Of a stretch of DNA of 64,000 nt, positions 10,738 to 21,283 are shown piece after piece. The DNA lies in assembly GCA_014529385.2 (NCBI GenBank), contig CM043945.1, positions 142,018,241-142,082,240 of the forward strand. Direction: 5' to 3'. The stretch is from Adiantum capillus-veneris (lineage: Eukaryota > Streptophyta > Polypodiopsida > Polypodiales > Pteridaceae). Made by a program: the position numbers and the translations under genes. Below the pieces are notes generated by a model that was given only the letters and a program-made list of their open reading frames with translations, made no database searches and was not told the DNA's origin. Numbering within the stretch: the stretch's first letter is position 1; every line of letters begins with the position of its first letter.

Positions 10738-11287
10738 ACTTTAAAGCTTGTTCAAATGAATCAGGCTCATCTGCATCACAAAGAGTGCTAAAGCAAGCCA
10801 AATCTACTTGCTCTCTGCCAAAAGTAGTACCAACACGTGTTTTTCGTGGCAACGGTACATCCAACTTGCTATCCTGCAAAGTTTTCTGAACCCATTTAGG
10901 CAAGGTTCTTTCTTCCCTGAGAACTTCTTTCTCTTCACGCACAATTTCCTCTACATCATGAGGTGTCACATGCTGAGCAAAAGATTGAACAAGATTATCA
11001 ACCTGTTGTGATTCTTGATTCTCCACAAAAGAAGGAAGCAAACCTTCAAATACATCATGTGTCTGCATATGAGGTAAATCAAAAGAAACCATAGGTTGAG
11101 CAGTAGTTTCTGCAAAAATTACATCACGACTTTCAAAAATCTTGTTTGTAGCAGGATTGTAAAGTCTATAACCTTTACTTCCACTACTGTACCCCAAAAA
11201 TATACATTTGATTGCCTTATCATCAAGCTTCCCACGTAACTGCTGAGGGATGTGAGCATAAGCAAGACAACCAAAAACACGAAGATA
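10730..11287 (-). pseudogene. C integrase C-terminal part and linker to RT
   Basis: Begins at the insertion point with RYLRVFGCLAYAHIP, the GKLD/K block (KAIKCIFLGYSSGSKGYRL) and RDVIFAE, all typical of copia integrase ends. An acidic linker follows before RT. The upstream half lies at 30872-31290 beyond element B. Upstream codons that appear to extend this frame to 11326 belong to the B LTR. Confidence 0.88.
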
Positions 11288-11291
11288 ACGG
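11288..11291. other. Target-site duplication of B (left)
   Basis: ACGG, repeated at 30868-30871. Joining the flanks restores the C integrase frame (KPSV to RYLRVFGC). Confidence 0.75.
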
Positions 11292-12114
11292 TGTCGTGCT
11301 GTGACACGTACATAGTGGGAACGCATGCTACAAGATCTATCTTGTATTTTTTTAGATACATAATTATATTTCCTATAGTGTACATATGCATATTTAAGTA
11401 CAATAATAAGCCTTCTATCTCATCCTATTATTTTTCTCAAGGGTAACATATCCTTACTTTACCATCAGAAAATACTATGGGAAAAGCATCAATAGCTCCG
11501 CCTCTTTAACTTGGGGCAAAAAACATTGATTCTTTATTTCTACTATTTCATTATCATCTCACACCCTAGATAGATCCTATATCTAGGGTAAAATCCAATA
11601 TATATATATTCTATGTATTTTTTATACTTTTCTTATATTTCTTTTTAAATAGCTACTAGGAGAGAATCAAATCCTAGTGGGACACTAGGTGGCATGATTT
11701 CAAAGATACACTTATTTTAATGCATTATTGTAAGCATGATTACAAAACTTTTTCAAGGAGCAATGTCATGCTTTCATATGGCATGAGGTGTCCTTTGGAA
11801 TTAAATGAAAGTCTAGGCTAAGGAGACCACATGAAGACTTTTGTTGCCATAAATGGACCTTATTTTGATGAATTTTTTACACAAGGTTCCAATCCGAATT
11901 GGAAAACGATTTTAAAATGAAAATCATAGCTAATGAGCTGAAGTTTTTGCCCATATTTTTACTTTTTTATTTGGAGCCACGGTTAAGGAGATATGATCAA
12001 AATACTGGACCCCAGTCTGCCCACATCATGCAGGGGCAGCTCATTTCCAACTTTTCCAATTCCTGTTCACACTGGCTCCTCTCTTCTTGTGTAAACCCTT
12101 GGGGGTTCCCTTCA

Positions 12115-12125
12115 CCTATAAAAGG
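12115..12125 (+). promoter_or_regulatory. TATA box of the B 5' LTR
   Basis: CCTATAAAAGG, conserved in all three B-family LTRs. Transcription would start about 30 bases downstream, well before the small ORFs at 12764. Confidence 0.75.
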
Positions 12126-12460
12126 GGACCTCTTCTTCCTTGGAAGAAACTCAAGCATTCAAGCCATTGATGAGAGGAATTCTTGAGGGAGTGAGTAGTA
12201 ATGCCTAATTGTACTTAGCCATTAACATAAGCCCAAGCCTACACTTTCTCCTAGAGGGAGACTAGCCATTCTTGCAACAAGCTAACCTTGGAAGATCAAC
12301 TCTAATCAAAGAAGGTCTTGCACTTGGTGTATCAATCAAAGTGGAATTATCCACTCTTCTTCTCTCTCCCATCAATAATGGTGCCGAAGGGTTTCAAGTA
12401 AGATGTGTTCTACATTGATGTTTTCTTGATTTCTTGTTGTTTTCATTTTCATCTCTAATC

Positions 12461-12574
<114 letters not shown>

Positions 12575-12763
12575 CTAATCTCATCTCCTTAACCAAACCT
12601 ATCTCTCTCATTCTTAGTAATTCATCCTCTCTAGGTTCTCTTTTCTACAGGTACATCTCTCCCCGCAGTATCCTTATTGTCTATGGGCAAGAATAGGGCT
12701 TGGGAGGGAAAATTCTCATCTCTTCACTTCTCTCATATCTACATTTCTCACATACTATCCTAG

Positions 12764-12982
12764 ATGAATAACCCACATGATGATCATTTCTATCGCTTTC
12801 ACTCTGTACAATCTATTAGAATTAACGTATGGATTAGCCGTAAAATACACTTTCAACAACGTATAGTGTTTCTCTTTGGCCCTGAAAGGCTCAATGAAAT
12901 ACTTCTATCACCGGATCCCATCATACTACCTCTCATAGACTATAATTTTTCTTTTGATGTAAGCGTAGTTATCTTGCTATGA
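12764..12982 (+). CDS. LTR small ORF 1 of B (72 aa), LFG-ILP family
   Basis: An intact frame in the transcribed part of the 5' LTR, between the TATA box and gag. Conserved blocks are RKIHFQQRIVFLFGPERLNE, PIILPLIDY and SFDVS. The same pattern, in the same order, is found in ORF 2 immediately downstream, in the matching ORFs of B', and in the 79-aa ORF of element A (21040-21279). The stop TGA shares ATGA with the start of ORF 2. The protein is basic and hydrophobic and has no domain I recognise. The module is absent from the 3' LTR of the same element. Confidence 0.65.
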   Translation: MNNPHDDHFYRFHSVQSIRINVWISRKIHFQQRIVFLFGPERLNEILLSPDPIILPLIDYNFSFDVSVVILL

Positions 12983-13191
12983 ACCAAGAGGATTTGTACA
13001 CACAATTAATCCCAATCACTAGACAAAATATATATATTATGGTAAGCACAAAACTACAATTCCAAAGAACAATTGGTAGCTTATTTGGTCAGCCAAGATT
13101 GAATGCCATTAACTCATCCATTAACCCTTTCATATTACCCATGATACGATATGGCCATAGCCTTGATGTTTTTGTCTTCGTATTGTTTTGA
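12979..13191 (+). CDS. LTR small ORF 2 of B (70 aa), LFG-ILP family
   Basis: An intact frame starting inside the stop of ORF 1 (ATGA), suggesting coupled reinitiation. It is a diverged paralogue of ORF 1: both have FQxxI, LFGxxRLNxI, an ILP block and SxDV in the same spacing. Three residues differ from the B' copy. It ends 201 bases before the LTR end and 255 before gag. Function unknown. Confidence 0.62.
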   Translation: MNQEDLYTQLIPITRQNIYIMVSTKLQFQRTIGSLFGQPRLNAINSSINPFILPMIRYGHSLDVFVFVLF

Positions 13192-13398
13192 CATTCTCTT
13201 TGGCGTTCTTTCTTTGTGTGTGTGAATGCAAGAGAGAAAGAGTGAGTCTTCTTTGATTGCACTTCTTTCCAAACCCTAGTCTTCATGGCATCTATGGTTT
13301 AAATCCTTCATATAGTTTTTGTTGAGTTCTCTCACAAACTCTCACATCCATAAGCCCGGTGCTTTCCTGGCAAGACCGCAAATTTCTCGACATATTTT

Positions 13399-13416
13399 TG
13401 GTGAACCCGATGCAAA
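13399..13416 (+). other. Primer-binding-site-like sequence of B
   Basis: TGGTGAACCCGATGC lies six bases after the LTR end. It differs from B' at several bases (CCCGATGC against CGCGACGC). The tRNA is not identified. Confidence 0.5.
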
Positions 13417-13445
13417 TCTGCTAGGGTGAGAGTTTATGGGTAACC

Positions 13446-13884
13446 GTGGGTGATCATGTTGAGCAACAGGGTATGCATTTTGACCCAGCAACAATGCAAA
13501 TGTTTCAAGCATTTGCAATGTTCATGCAACAACAACATGCTACTGAAAGAAGGCAGATTTCAACAACGAAGGCCATACAAGCGGTCGTCAACAGAATGGA
13601 TCAGTTCAATGGCAAAGATGTAACCAAGTACTTACGCAAGTATGTGAAGGAGATGGAGCTGCATCGCGTGTCAGAAGGAGAGATGATTCAAAGCTTTGAG
13701 CTAGTTGTTGCTCCAGAAATTAGGGAGCATGTTAGGGCAATTAAACATGGGCATGGGAGAAATTGGGAAGAACTCAAAGTAGCTTTAAAGGAGGAATATT
13801 TCATGGAGGACTCGGAGAGAGTGACCAAAAGGACATTCTTAGAATGGGTAGTCAAGCCAAAGCAAGGACTATCAATAACAGAGC
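13446..13884 (+). pseudogene. B gag N-terminal part, cut by element A
   Basis: Starts MGDHVEQQGMHFDP and is open for 146 codons up to the insertion point after ITEL. It matches B' (2863 downward) with few changes and keeps TGG where B' has a stop. Codons beyond 13884 belong to the A LTR. The frame resumes at 23849 in the target duplication. Confidence 0.88.
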
Positions 13885-15414
13885 TGATAGCGGGAAAAAG
13901 AGCAGTGCAATCGGGTGGCCTTTGTACTCGTGCACACTCCACAAACCACGCCTCATGAAAACAAGCAAAGGACAAAACAAGGGGGCACCACCCTAAATTA
14001 AGAGGTTTAGGGACCTCACACATAGTGCACATAGGCAAGTGAGACTTCTGGCATTATGATGGCATCAAAACATATGGTAAAACACATAGAAACGAAGCTT
14101 AGGGACCTTATGTAGCATATATATACACAAGACATCAGCTTAATAATACAACGGCATCTGATCATACATAACAAGGATATAGAGAAGCAAGCCAAGGATG
14201 GCATAATCCCTTGTCAAAAACAATCAACCCAGCAAGTAGGTATGATCCTACTAGCAACACATCAATACCTTAGAGAATGATGGCGAGGATGGTGGCCATG
14301 GAGGATGAGAGAAGACTCCTTATTTAGGTTTTAGGGCTAGTAATGTAGCATACTAGAGGGAGGGAGAGAGAGGGAGAGAGAGTAGAGCTCCATCCATAGC
14401 TCCTCGTTGTGAGCAATGTCGTCATAGCTTCGTTGCTTGGTGAAGTGGGTGAAGTGTTGGTTTTGAATGAGAGAAGGCCTCCTTATATAGGTTTCTGAGA
14501 GGTTTTAGGATTAGGGATAAACATGCTTAAATCCGCTGATTGGGGTTACTTTTTGCTTAGGGTGGTCAATAGATTGAGGTCACCTGATATGTCACCATCA
14601 AGATATTCTCTAGAGTGATGTGAGAGGGGAGGGTAAATGCTGATTTTTCTGATTGTGACACATGGGGATAAGGCCTTGACCAGCATTTAAGAGCAGGTAA
14701 GGTGGCTGTTGAAACTGGAGGTTCTGCACATGTCAGGGGGGGGCCTGCGGGGGGGAGGTGGCAGCTGGGTCCTCCTGAATATCAAATTCTCAAAAAATCC
14801 TCCACCATGGCTTCTTTTGACATGTGTTCTTTGAAAAAATCAGCATGTCTCTTTTCAACTCAAAAGTCTTTATCCCTGTTGACTCACCTTTACCATAAGA
14901 TTTTCCCTTTTTCTCCTCCTGTAACTGCATTGTTGATGCCCAATCACTGCTTCTAGTAATAGTGAACTGTTACCTACCAAATACTTATGGTGCAGTAAAA
15001 AATATTTACCATGGGTAAAAAAAGTTACCGTAGGTAAAAAGTGATTTGTATTTACCATGTAGGTGAAAAATATTTACTGTAGGTAAAAAATATTTATTGT
15101 GGTAAAAAAAATTTACTGTTGGTAAAAAAGTGAAAACGGAGTATGCTGTGTTGTGAGTCCACATGAACATCCTCGTGTAAATTTCACTAGAAATTCACAC
15201 CTAGAATGGGCTATTCTGTAAGATATAGGTTGTAGGCATGCATAAGAGCTCGTTCCCACGTATCTTCTGTCCATGGCACTTTTTACTCTTTGGTGCTTGT
15301 GAAGTAGATTTTTCTTCTCTTTCGAGATCCCTTGGACTAGAGTATCCTCATTTCCCCAACAACTGACTGTGCCTTTATTGCATCTTCAGAAGGGGTCCTA
15401 AAAACCATGCATCA
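13885..15414 (-). repeat. A 3' LTR (1530 bp)
   Basis: It pairs with 22320-23848. TATA-like CTATATAAGG on the minus strand is at 14481-14490. An array of short quasi-palindromes (TTTACCnnnGGTAAA) lies at about 15000-15130, in U3. Confidence 0.95.
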
Positions 15415-15434
15415 TATAGCCCTCCCCCTTAAGC
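15415..15434 (-). other. Polypurine tract of A
   Basis: Minus-strand TTAAGGGGGAGGGCTATA immediately precedes the 3' LTR start TGATGCATGG. Confidence 0.85.
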
Positions 15435-15737
15435 TAGAGGTATTTGATGCCTCTAGCTGTAGGTTGTGCTACAATAGGGTTCTCTTGAATACTTACCCAC
15501 CTGGTACCAATTGAATTTTCCATGTTACTGTTTTCTTGGCTGATGCACCCTGTTTAGTCCTTTCTGATGAATAATTGTATCCATCCATGACTAACAACTG
15601 GTCTCCTAGACCCTTGAAAGCCATACCCCATCTATTGTCAATATCCACTTTCACTGGTAGCATTCTCTTTTTTTCTTTTTTTCTTCTCTTTTTTTCCTTT
15701 TTTTTTTTTTGAAACGACTATGTACATGATTGTTACC
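15415..15737 (-). other. A 3' untranslated part
   Basis: Between the integrase stop and the polypurine tract. It holds a CT/T-rich run (about 15665-15712) and no coding signal on either strand. Confidence 0.7.
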
Positions 15738-16263
15738 TTAGTTGGAGCTCGAATATGATGAGCTCTCCTCTGAACCATCCTTAGCATTGATTTCACCAGC
15801 ATATGGCTGTGAAAGACGACATTGGTAGGCCTTCAATCGCCAACCATTTACCGGGGTCTGATGTACCTTACCATCTAGGTCACCTAGTTGGTAACTACCA
15901 TTTGAGAACCTTTGTATCACTACAAAAGGGCCTTCCCACTTAAGCAAGAACTTACCATCCTTCCTGCGATCAAAGCGATTGTCGTATCTGAGCACTAAAG
16001 AACCTTCCTTGATACCTTTCTTGACAAGGTTGCGATTGAACTTCTTTCGTTTCTTCTCTGCCTGGGATGCATAGTACTTCACTGTTGACTCTCGATCTAG
16101 CCCTAACCTCTCCAAATCGATGATTCTTCCTTCCACCTGCTTCTCTTGACTATCCTCTTGATGTGCTTTTAGAACTCGGAGGCTCGCTAGCTCCACTTCT
16201 ATAAGCAATAGTGCCTCTTGCCCGTAAACCTGCCTCTTGCCCGTAAACCAAGTGAAAAGGTGT
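15738..16263 (-). pseudogene. A integrase C-terminal part
   Basis: Includes VYGQEALLLIEVEL, a coiled linker, and the SH3-like block WEGPFVVIQRFSNGSYQL, ending in an acidic Ser-rich tail with a natural stop. Frame is lost upstream because a 19-bp unit is duplicated head to tail (16212-16230 and 16231-16249). An in-frame TAG just upstream (LG*TPF, about 16264) is a second lesion. No chromodomain. Confidence 0.85.
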
Positions 16264-16899
16264 CTACCCCAAGGATGTTTTAAAGGATGTTGTGTAGGCC
16301 CAAAGTGCTGCATCTAGGTGTTTGTCCCATGTCTTAGGATGTAAATGCACTTGCTTAGTGATGATTTTACATATAAGACCATTTACCTTTTCGACAAGAC
16401 CATTGCACTGAGGGTAGTATGGTGTAGAGTGCCTGCGCTTGATTTTTAACTTTCTCATCAATTGCCCGACTAAATCAGCTCGAAATACCGGTCCCCTATC
16501 TGAGAGAATCTCCAAAGGTGTGCCAAAACGGCAACAAAGGCATTCAAAAATGAAATCACTCACGTCCTTGGCTGTGATGCGCTTTGTGGGACGAGCTTCT
16601 GCCGATCTGGTCATGTACTCCACCCCCATAATGATGTATTCCTTCCCTGATTGAGTGCAAGGTAGTGGCCCTATTGCATCTATCCCCCATTTTTCAAATG
16701 GCCCATAGGTTTTGATTGGATGCTGATTTTCATGGGCAAGACGCCTTGGTCCAGCTTTTTGGCAAACCTCACATGTGCGGCACCAATGTTGTACATCTCG
16801 ATGGAGGCTTGGCCACGTGAACCCTGCTTGTAAAATCTTTCTGCTAGTAATCTCTTGTGCAAAGTGGCCACCACACACACCTTCATGACAACTAAACAA
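16264..16899 (-). pseudogene. A integrase zinc domain and catalytic core
   Basis: HHCC domain (CHEGVCGGH ... CRTCEVC) and a core with all three catalytic acids: GIDAIGP, LSDRGPVF and GLVEKVNG. It is one frame off from the upstream pol frame because of a single-base change near 16895-16905. The ATG at 16899 lies inside the zinc domain, so it is not a real start. Confidence 0.88.
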
Positions 16900-19148
16900 A
16901 TATCCTTTATCTCTTGGGATGCAGGAACTCTCCTTAAGATAGCATCTTTCCCTCTACAATACAAGTCCTCATTCACTAAGCTATAGCTGGTAGCCTTTTT
17001 TGCCAACCACCTACGTTCACTTTTACTCATACCAGAGGGTGCTTCACAATGCTCAAGAAAGTAAAGTAAATCATGTAGCTCCTCCTTTCCCTGGTATAAA
17101 GGACTTTTCACAAGGATAGCACCTACTATGAGAGTTTGTAATTCTTCACCTGCTAGGGCATCTGCTTCTCGATTTTGATCTCTAGGTACAAAGTGCACTC
17201 GAACTTCTTTAAAACCCTTCAACAAGGCCTTTGCTTCCCTCATCTTAACAGACAATTTGTCATTTTTACAGGCCCATACACCAACCATTTGCTTAACAAT
17301 CAACATGGAGTCACCAAAAACATTTAGCTTTGTGATGCCCTGAGAAAGACAACATTGCAACCCTAAAACAAGGGCATGGTACTCTGCCTCATTGTTAGAA
17401 TGAACCTCTTTTAGATGAAACCCTTTTGCAAAGATCTTCTCCTTCTTTGGACCTAGTATTACTATGCCTACTGATGCCTTGTCTTTGGTCCTCTTGTAAG
17501 CCCCATCAAAATACAGACTGTGTGCTCCCAGTAGAACTTCAGGCTCCGGTATAGGTGGTACCTTACTAGGTGCCTCTTTCTTGGCCTTCTCATAACACCT
17601 TTGTGTGAGGACACCTGCCAAACAAGCACGGGTGGAATCCTCTACTTGTAGTGTGTAGTCAAACTCTTGAAGCTGCACCACCCACTTTGCTATTCTTTGA
17701 GACAATTCCATGTGTTGTAGGGAATATGGAAAAACCACCTCAGTTGTGATCACCACAAATTGTCTCGAAAGTAAGTAAGCCTGAAACTTCTCCACTGCAA
17801 ACTTAAGAGCTAGCACCAATTGCTCAGTTGCGCTGAAACCCTTTTCAGCAGCTATCATCACTCTACTAGAGAAGTAGACTGGTCTCATGAGAGATGTCTT
17901 TGGGTCTTTTTGCATCAAGACAGCTCCTAGAGCTTCTGGACCTACACTAGGATTTACATAGAATAATTCACCCCATGTGGGTTGTAGGACGACAGGCAAT
18001 GAGCTCAAAATGGTTTTAACTTCTTGAAAGCACCTTTCACCCTCCTCACTCCATGTCAATGTAGTGTGTTTAGTGAGCTGCTGCAAAGGATAGATTGCCT
18101 GAGAAAGGAGATGTATGAATCGTCCCATGTAGCGAACCTTTTGAATGAAGGAGACTAGTTGCTTCACGTTTGAAGGAGTAGGTAAAGCTAACAATGTCTT
18201 TACCTTTTCAGGGTCAGCCTCAATACCATCTTGATACACAACATGGCCTAGTAGAGTGACCTTGCTCTCACCTATGTGGCACTTGTCTTTATTCAATTGC
18301 CCACCCAATTGGGCCAGACGGGTGAAACCTTCATCAACCTTGGACAGATGTACTTCCCTAGAGCTGTAAATGCAAAAATCATCAATGAAGACTCGTATGG
18401 ACTTACCAAAGTAAGGTTGAAACACCAAGTTCATAAACCTTTGGAAAGTAGCTGGGGCATTAGTTAAACCAAAAGGCATAACTCTATAAGAAAAACACCC
18501 CCAAGGTGTTATGAAGGTAGTCTTTCTTTGGTCTTCATCTGCAATTCTGATTTGGAAGTAGCCTGAGTACCCATCACACACTGTGTACCTTTCATGACCA
18601 GCCACTTCATTTAGTATTTCATCTTGAAAAGGCAAAGAAAAATGGTCCCTTTTTGTGGCTACGTTTAGAGTCTTGTAATCCACACATACCCTCCACTTCC
18701 CATTTTTCTTTGGTGCTACCACAATTGGAGACACCCACTCAGAATCTTCCACTGGGTAGATAAATCCTGCCTTGAGTAATCTTTTTACTTCTTTTAAGAG
18801 TGCATCTTGTTGCACTAGCCCTAATCTCCTTAGCCTTTGCACCACTGGTTTGGCACCTTCCTTTAATTGGATATGGTGTTGGGTTACCGTCACTCCTTTA
18901 ATGTGCTCGTAATCAGTTATAAAGAGGCCAGCATGCTTCTTTAGTACCTGCAAATAGGGTTCTCTCTCTTCTTCTAGTAGGTACTTAGCTAGCATCTCCT
19001 CTAAGCCTGTGCCTTCTTCCTTGTTTAGAGAGTCTTGACCACCTTCTCCTTCTGGGTTTCGCAGTATTATACCCATGACTTCCAAAGAGCTAGCATCCTT
19101 CAGATGACTCATCCTCAGATGAAGAGCAGCTGCTTGTGCTCCATTCAT
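16900..19148 (-). pseudogene. A RT, degenerate RNase H and second RNase H
   Basis: An 822-codon frame; the last 70 or so codons are out of frame with integrase. RT spans about residues 120-310 with FIDDFCIYS (254-257). The gypsy RNase H (about 395-500) has FYVNPSVGPEALGAVL and ITTEVVFPY where catalytic Asp residues are expected. The second RNase H (about 545-670) retains D548 (YFDGAY), E587 (NNEAEY), D613 (FGDSML) and D663 (READAL). The start is only the first ATG; an acidic Ser-rich linker upstream (about 19190-19150) joins it to protease in another frame. Confidence 0.92.
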
Positions 19149-19209
19149 CCATAGAAGTCTCCATCTCTAGGTCTTGTTGTCTACCCTGCTTCATGTCATA
19201 CACGATTTT

Positions 19210-19506
19210 TTATTGCTTGCCACCTACCTTATGATTTGGTCGCAACTCAAGGGAACCTGTCTCCCAATCTTGCCTAGCTTTCATAGCCATAAGCCAAGGT
19301 CTTCCAAGGATTAACGGATAGCCCTCCCCCTTAGTTGGGATCACATAAGAATCAATTGAGATTGCCACACCAAAAGCTGAAACCTTCACTCCATTAACCT
19401 TTCCCACACAATCCACCCTTACATTATTTGCCATCTTAGCTTGTAAGGAAGTTTGCTCGTTTACTTCCAAACCCAACCTGTGCATTAATTTCTTTTCATA
19501 ACACAA
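19210..19506 (-). pseudogene. A protease C-terminal part
   Basis: Continues the protease in the -1 frame: LGLEV, MANNVRVDCVGKV, YPLILGRPWLMAMKARQDWE, ending at TAA. One base is missing in the A-rich run at about 19490-19500 relative to an open frame. A programmed frameshift is possible but not favoured, since D is open at the same place. Confidence 0.82.
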
Positions 19507-20966
19507 ATCTCGGCTCCACCATCTATGTACACATTGGAGACTCGCTGACTCTTAATCTCTGCATCAATGACTGGCACGATATCCTTCATGCCTCTTGCAC
19601 TAATAGACCCAACTGACTTTGCCTTAGCCCTCCTGGTGCTGACCATCTTAGACCAGGTTCTACGCATCTTTGGGGAAAGGTGGAGGAGTTGCTGCCATGA
19701 AATCTTTGGTCCTTGCTTACTCACATCTGCTACCAGGTCGTAAGGTATAGATCCTACCCCAAGTGGAAAGTCTTCTACTCCTATGTGCCTCCTTGACCTA
19801 CTCTTCCTTTTCTTGTCTCCTATCACTTGGGAGGAACCCTCATTCCCTTTATCCAGCTCTGAAGCTTCCATTTCATCAGTTCTTTGTCTCCTAACTCTCT
19901 TTATTGGCATGGCAACAGCTTCCTCCATTTTTTCTTTCCCTTTATCCTTACCATTGTCAAGACTTATGACAGAGATAGCCCTGTCCTCCCCTCCCGATGG
20001 TAGTGGAGGGACCTCTGCTAGTGCTTGTGGTGGTGGAGGAGGGGGTCTCAATATTTGGATTGGTGGAGCCACGTGTGCATTTTGTCCATTTAGTGGCCTA
20101 TCTCGAGGAGGAGTGACTTGCTGGCGAGGAGGCCGTCTTTGATTACCATTTCCTTGATAGCGTCGTGGATGGGGGCAATAATACATGCCGTGACCTACCT
20201 CTCCACAGTTGTAGCAAATGTACTCACGTGCTTGCCTTTGTCCTTCTTGTCTATTTCGTTCATTTCCTGGCTGGGGAGCCCTTACACCTTGGACCAGATT
20301 GATGGATAGGCTCTCTAGTTGATTGGTGATTTGTTGAAGTAATTCTTGTTGAGAGGACTCTAGGTCTGTTGCTCCTGTCCCTGCTACTACCCTTGCCGTA
20401 GGTTGAGCTAGCGGTGGAGGCTCCATTCCCCCTTGTAGTTGAGCTTGGAATTTTAACTTCCTATCCTTCTCCCTTGCATAAGTCATAGCTTTATCAAAGG
20501 TATCTGGGAATTTACCTTTTACCTTTTCTCGAAGGATGGGGTAAAGCCCTGCCAAGAAACAGTCCTTCTTTAGGCATTCTGGCGCCCTTTCTCCTTCACC
20601 TAGTGATGCACACCATTTCTCCCACAGGTTGGAAAACTTTCCTTCATAGCTTCTATAGTCATTGGGTGATGTTTCGCGTAGCTTTAAGAGCTGTCTCCAT
20701 ATCTCCTCTGGAGGCTCATGGCGGAGAAATTCTTCGATGAAGGCCATCTTTAAGGACTCCCAGTCTCTTCTTTCTTCAGGTGCCAAAGTTTGATACCATA
20801 ATTTTGCACCTTCCCTCAAGACCAAAGGAAAGGCCCTTAACTTAGTAGCTTCGTCATCCCTTCCCGATACCAGAAAGGCCATTTCCAAATTATCCAAAAA
20901 GTCTGGAGCAACCTCCCTAGGCTTACCATAAAAATTAGGGAAGGCCATAAGTGAGAGAGTAAACAA
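19485..20966 (-). CDS. gag: A gag polyprotein with zinc knuckle and start of protease
   Basis: A 493-aa frame, open over the whole gag. The capsid-like retrotrans_gag domain is at about residues 10-170 (FLDNLEMAFLVSG, GAKLWYQTL, FIEEFLRHE, YEGKFSNLWEKW). A CX2CX4HX4C knuckle follows at about 250 (CYNCGEVGHGMYYC), then a Pro-rich linker, a basic segment (KKRKSRSRRH) and the protease motif YIDGGAEICVM. The DT/SG triad reads DGG, as in D. Either the first ATG or MAFPNF six codons later could be the start. Gag itself may still be translatable. Confidence 0.85.
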   Translation of the reverse strand: MFTLSLMAFPNFYGKPREVAPDFLDNLEMAFLVSGRDDEATKLRAFPLVLREGAKLWYQTLAPEERRDWESLKMAFIEEFLRHEPPEEIWRQLLKLRETSPNDYRSYEGKFSNLWEKWCASLGEGERAPECLKKDCFLAGLYPILREKVKGKFPDTFDKAMTYAREKDRKLKFQAQLQGGMEPPPLAQPTARVVAGTGATDLESSQQELLQQITNQLESLSINLVQGVRAPQPGNERNRQEGQRQAREYICYNCGEVGHGMYYCPHPRRYQGNGNQRRPPRQQVTPPRDRPLNGQNAHVAPPIQILRPPPPPPQALAEVPPLPSGGEDRAISVISLDNGKDKGKEKMEEAVAMPIKRVRRQRTDEMEASELDKGNEGSSQVIGDKKRKSRSRRHIGVEDFPLGVGSIPYDLVADVSKQGPKISWQQLLHLSPKMRRTWSKMVSTRRAKAKSVGSISARGMKDIVPVIDAEIKSQRVSNVYIDGGAEICVMKRN

Positions 20967-21039
20967 TTACACAAACAGCTCCAATTTATTTTAAAATAGA
21001 GTACGGTAATTACAATTTGGAGCTTTAGCACAACTTAGC

Positions 21040-21279
21040 TCAAAATAGGATGAAGATCGACACATCAAAGGAATGGTAATAGTCTAGTAAGGGTAGAATG
21101 ACAGGATGAGGAGAGCGCAAGATTTCCCTAATTCTCTCGGCTCCAAACAACAGGGCTATTCTTTTCTCATAAAAGATTTTTCTATCAATACAAATATTCA
21201 GACGGATATGACGCACAAAATGGAAAGGAAACATGCGGGGATCATCATTCTCATTATTGGCATCCATACTTACACACAA
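21040..21279 (-). CDS. Pre-gag small ORF c of A (79 aa), LFG-ILP family
   Basis: A complete frame 74 bases upstream of gag and 4 bases after ORF b. The region HIRLNICIDRKIFYEKR, LLFGAERIREIL, PVILPLLDY, SFDVSIFIL aligns along its length with ORF 1 of B (12764-12982) and, more weakly, with ORF 2. The DNA is much less alike than the protein, which argues for selection on the product. No domain recognised. The two host elements are of different gypsy lineages. Confidence 0.68.
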   Translation of the reverse strand: MCVSMDANNENDDPRMFPFHFVRHIRLNICIDRKIFYEKRIALLFGAERIREILRSPHPVILPLLDYYHSFDVSIFILF

Positions 21280-21283
21280 GAGC

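Noticed and set aside
11899-12186. 95-codon ORF in the B LTR, also in B' (4037-4324)
   Set aside because: It spans the TATA box and so could not be read whole from the LTR promoter. Its conservation is explained by LTR similarity, and no homologous protein is seen in A.
14870-15058. 62-codon frame, repeated at 23304-23492
   Set aside because: LTR copies of element A read through the GGTAAA array; no sign of selection.
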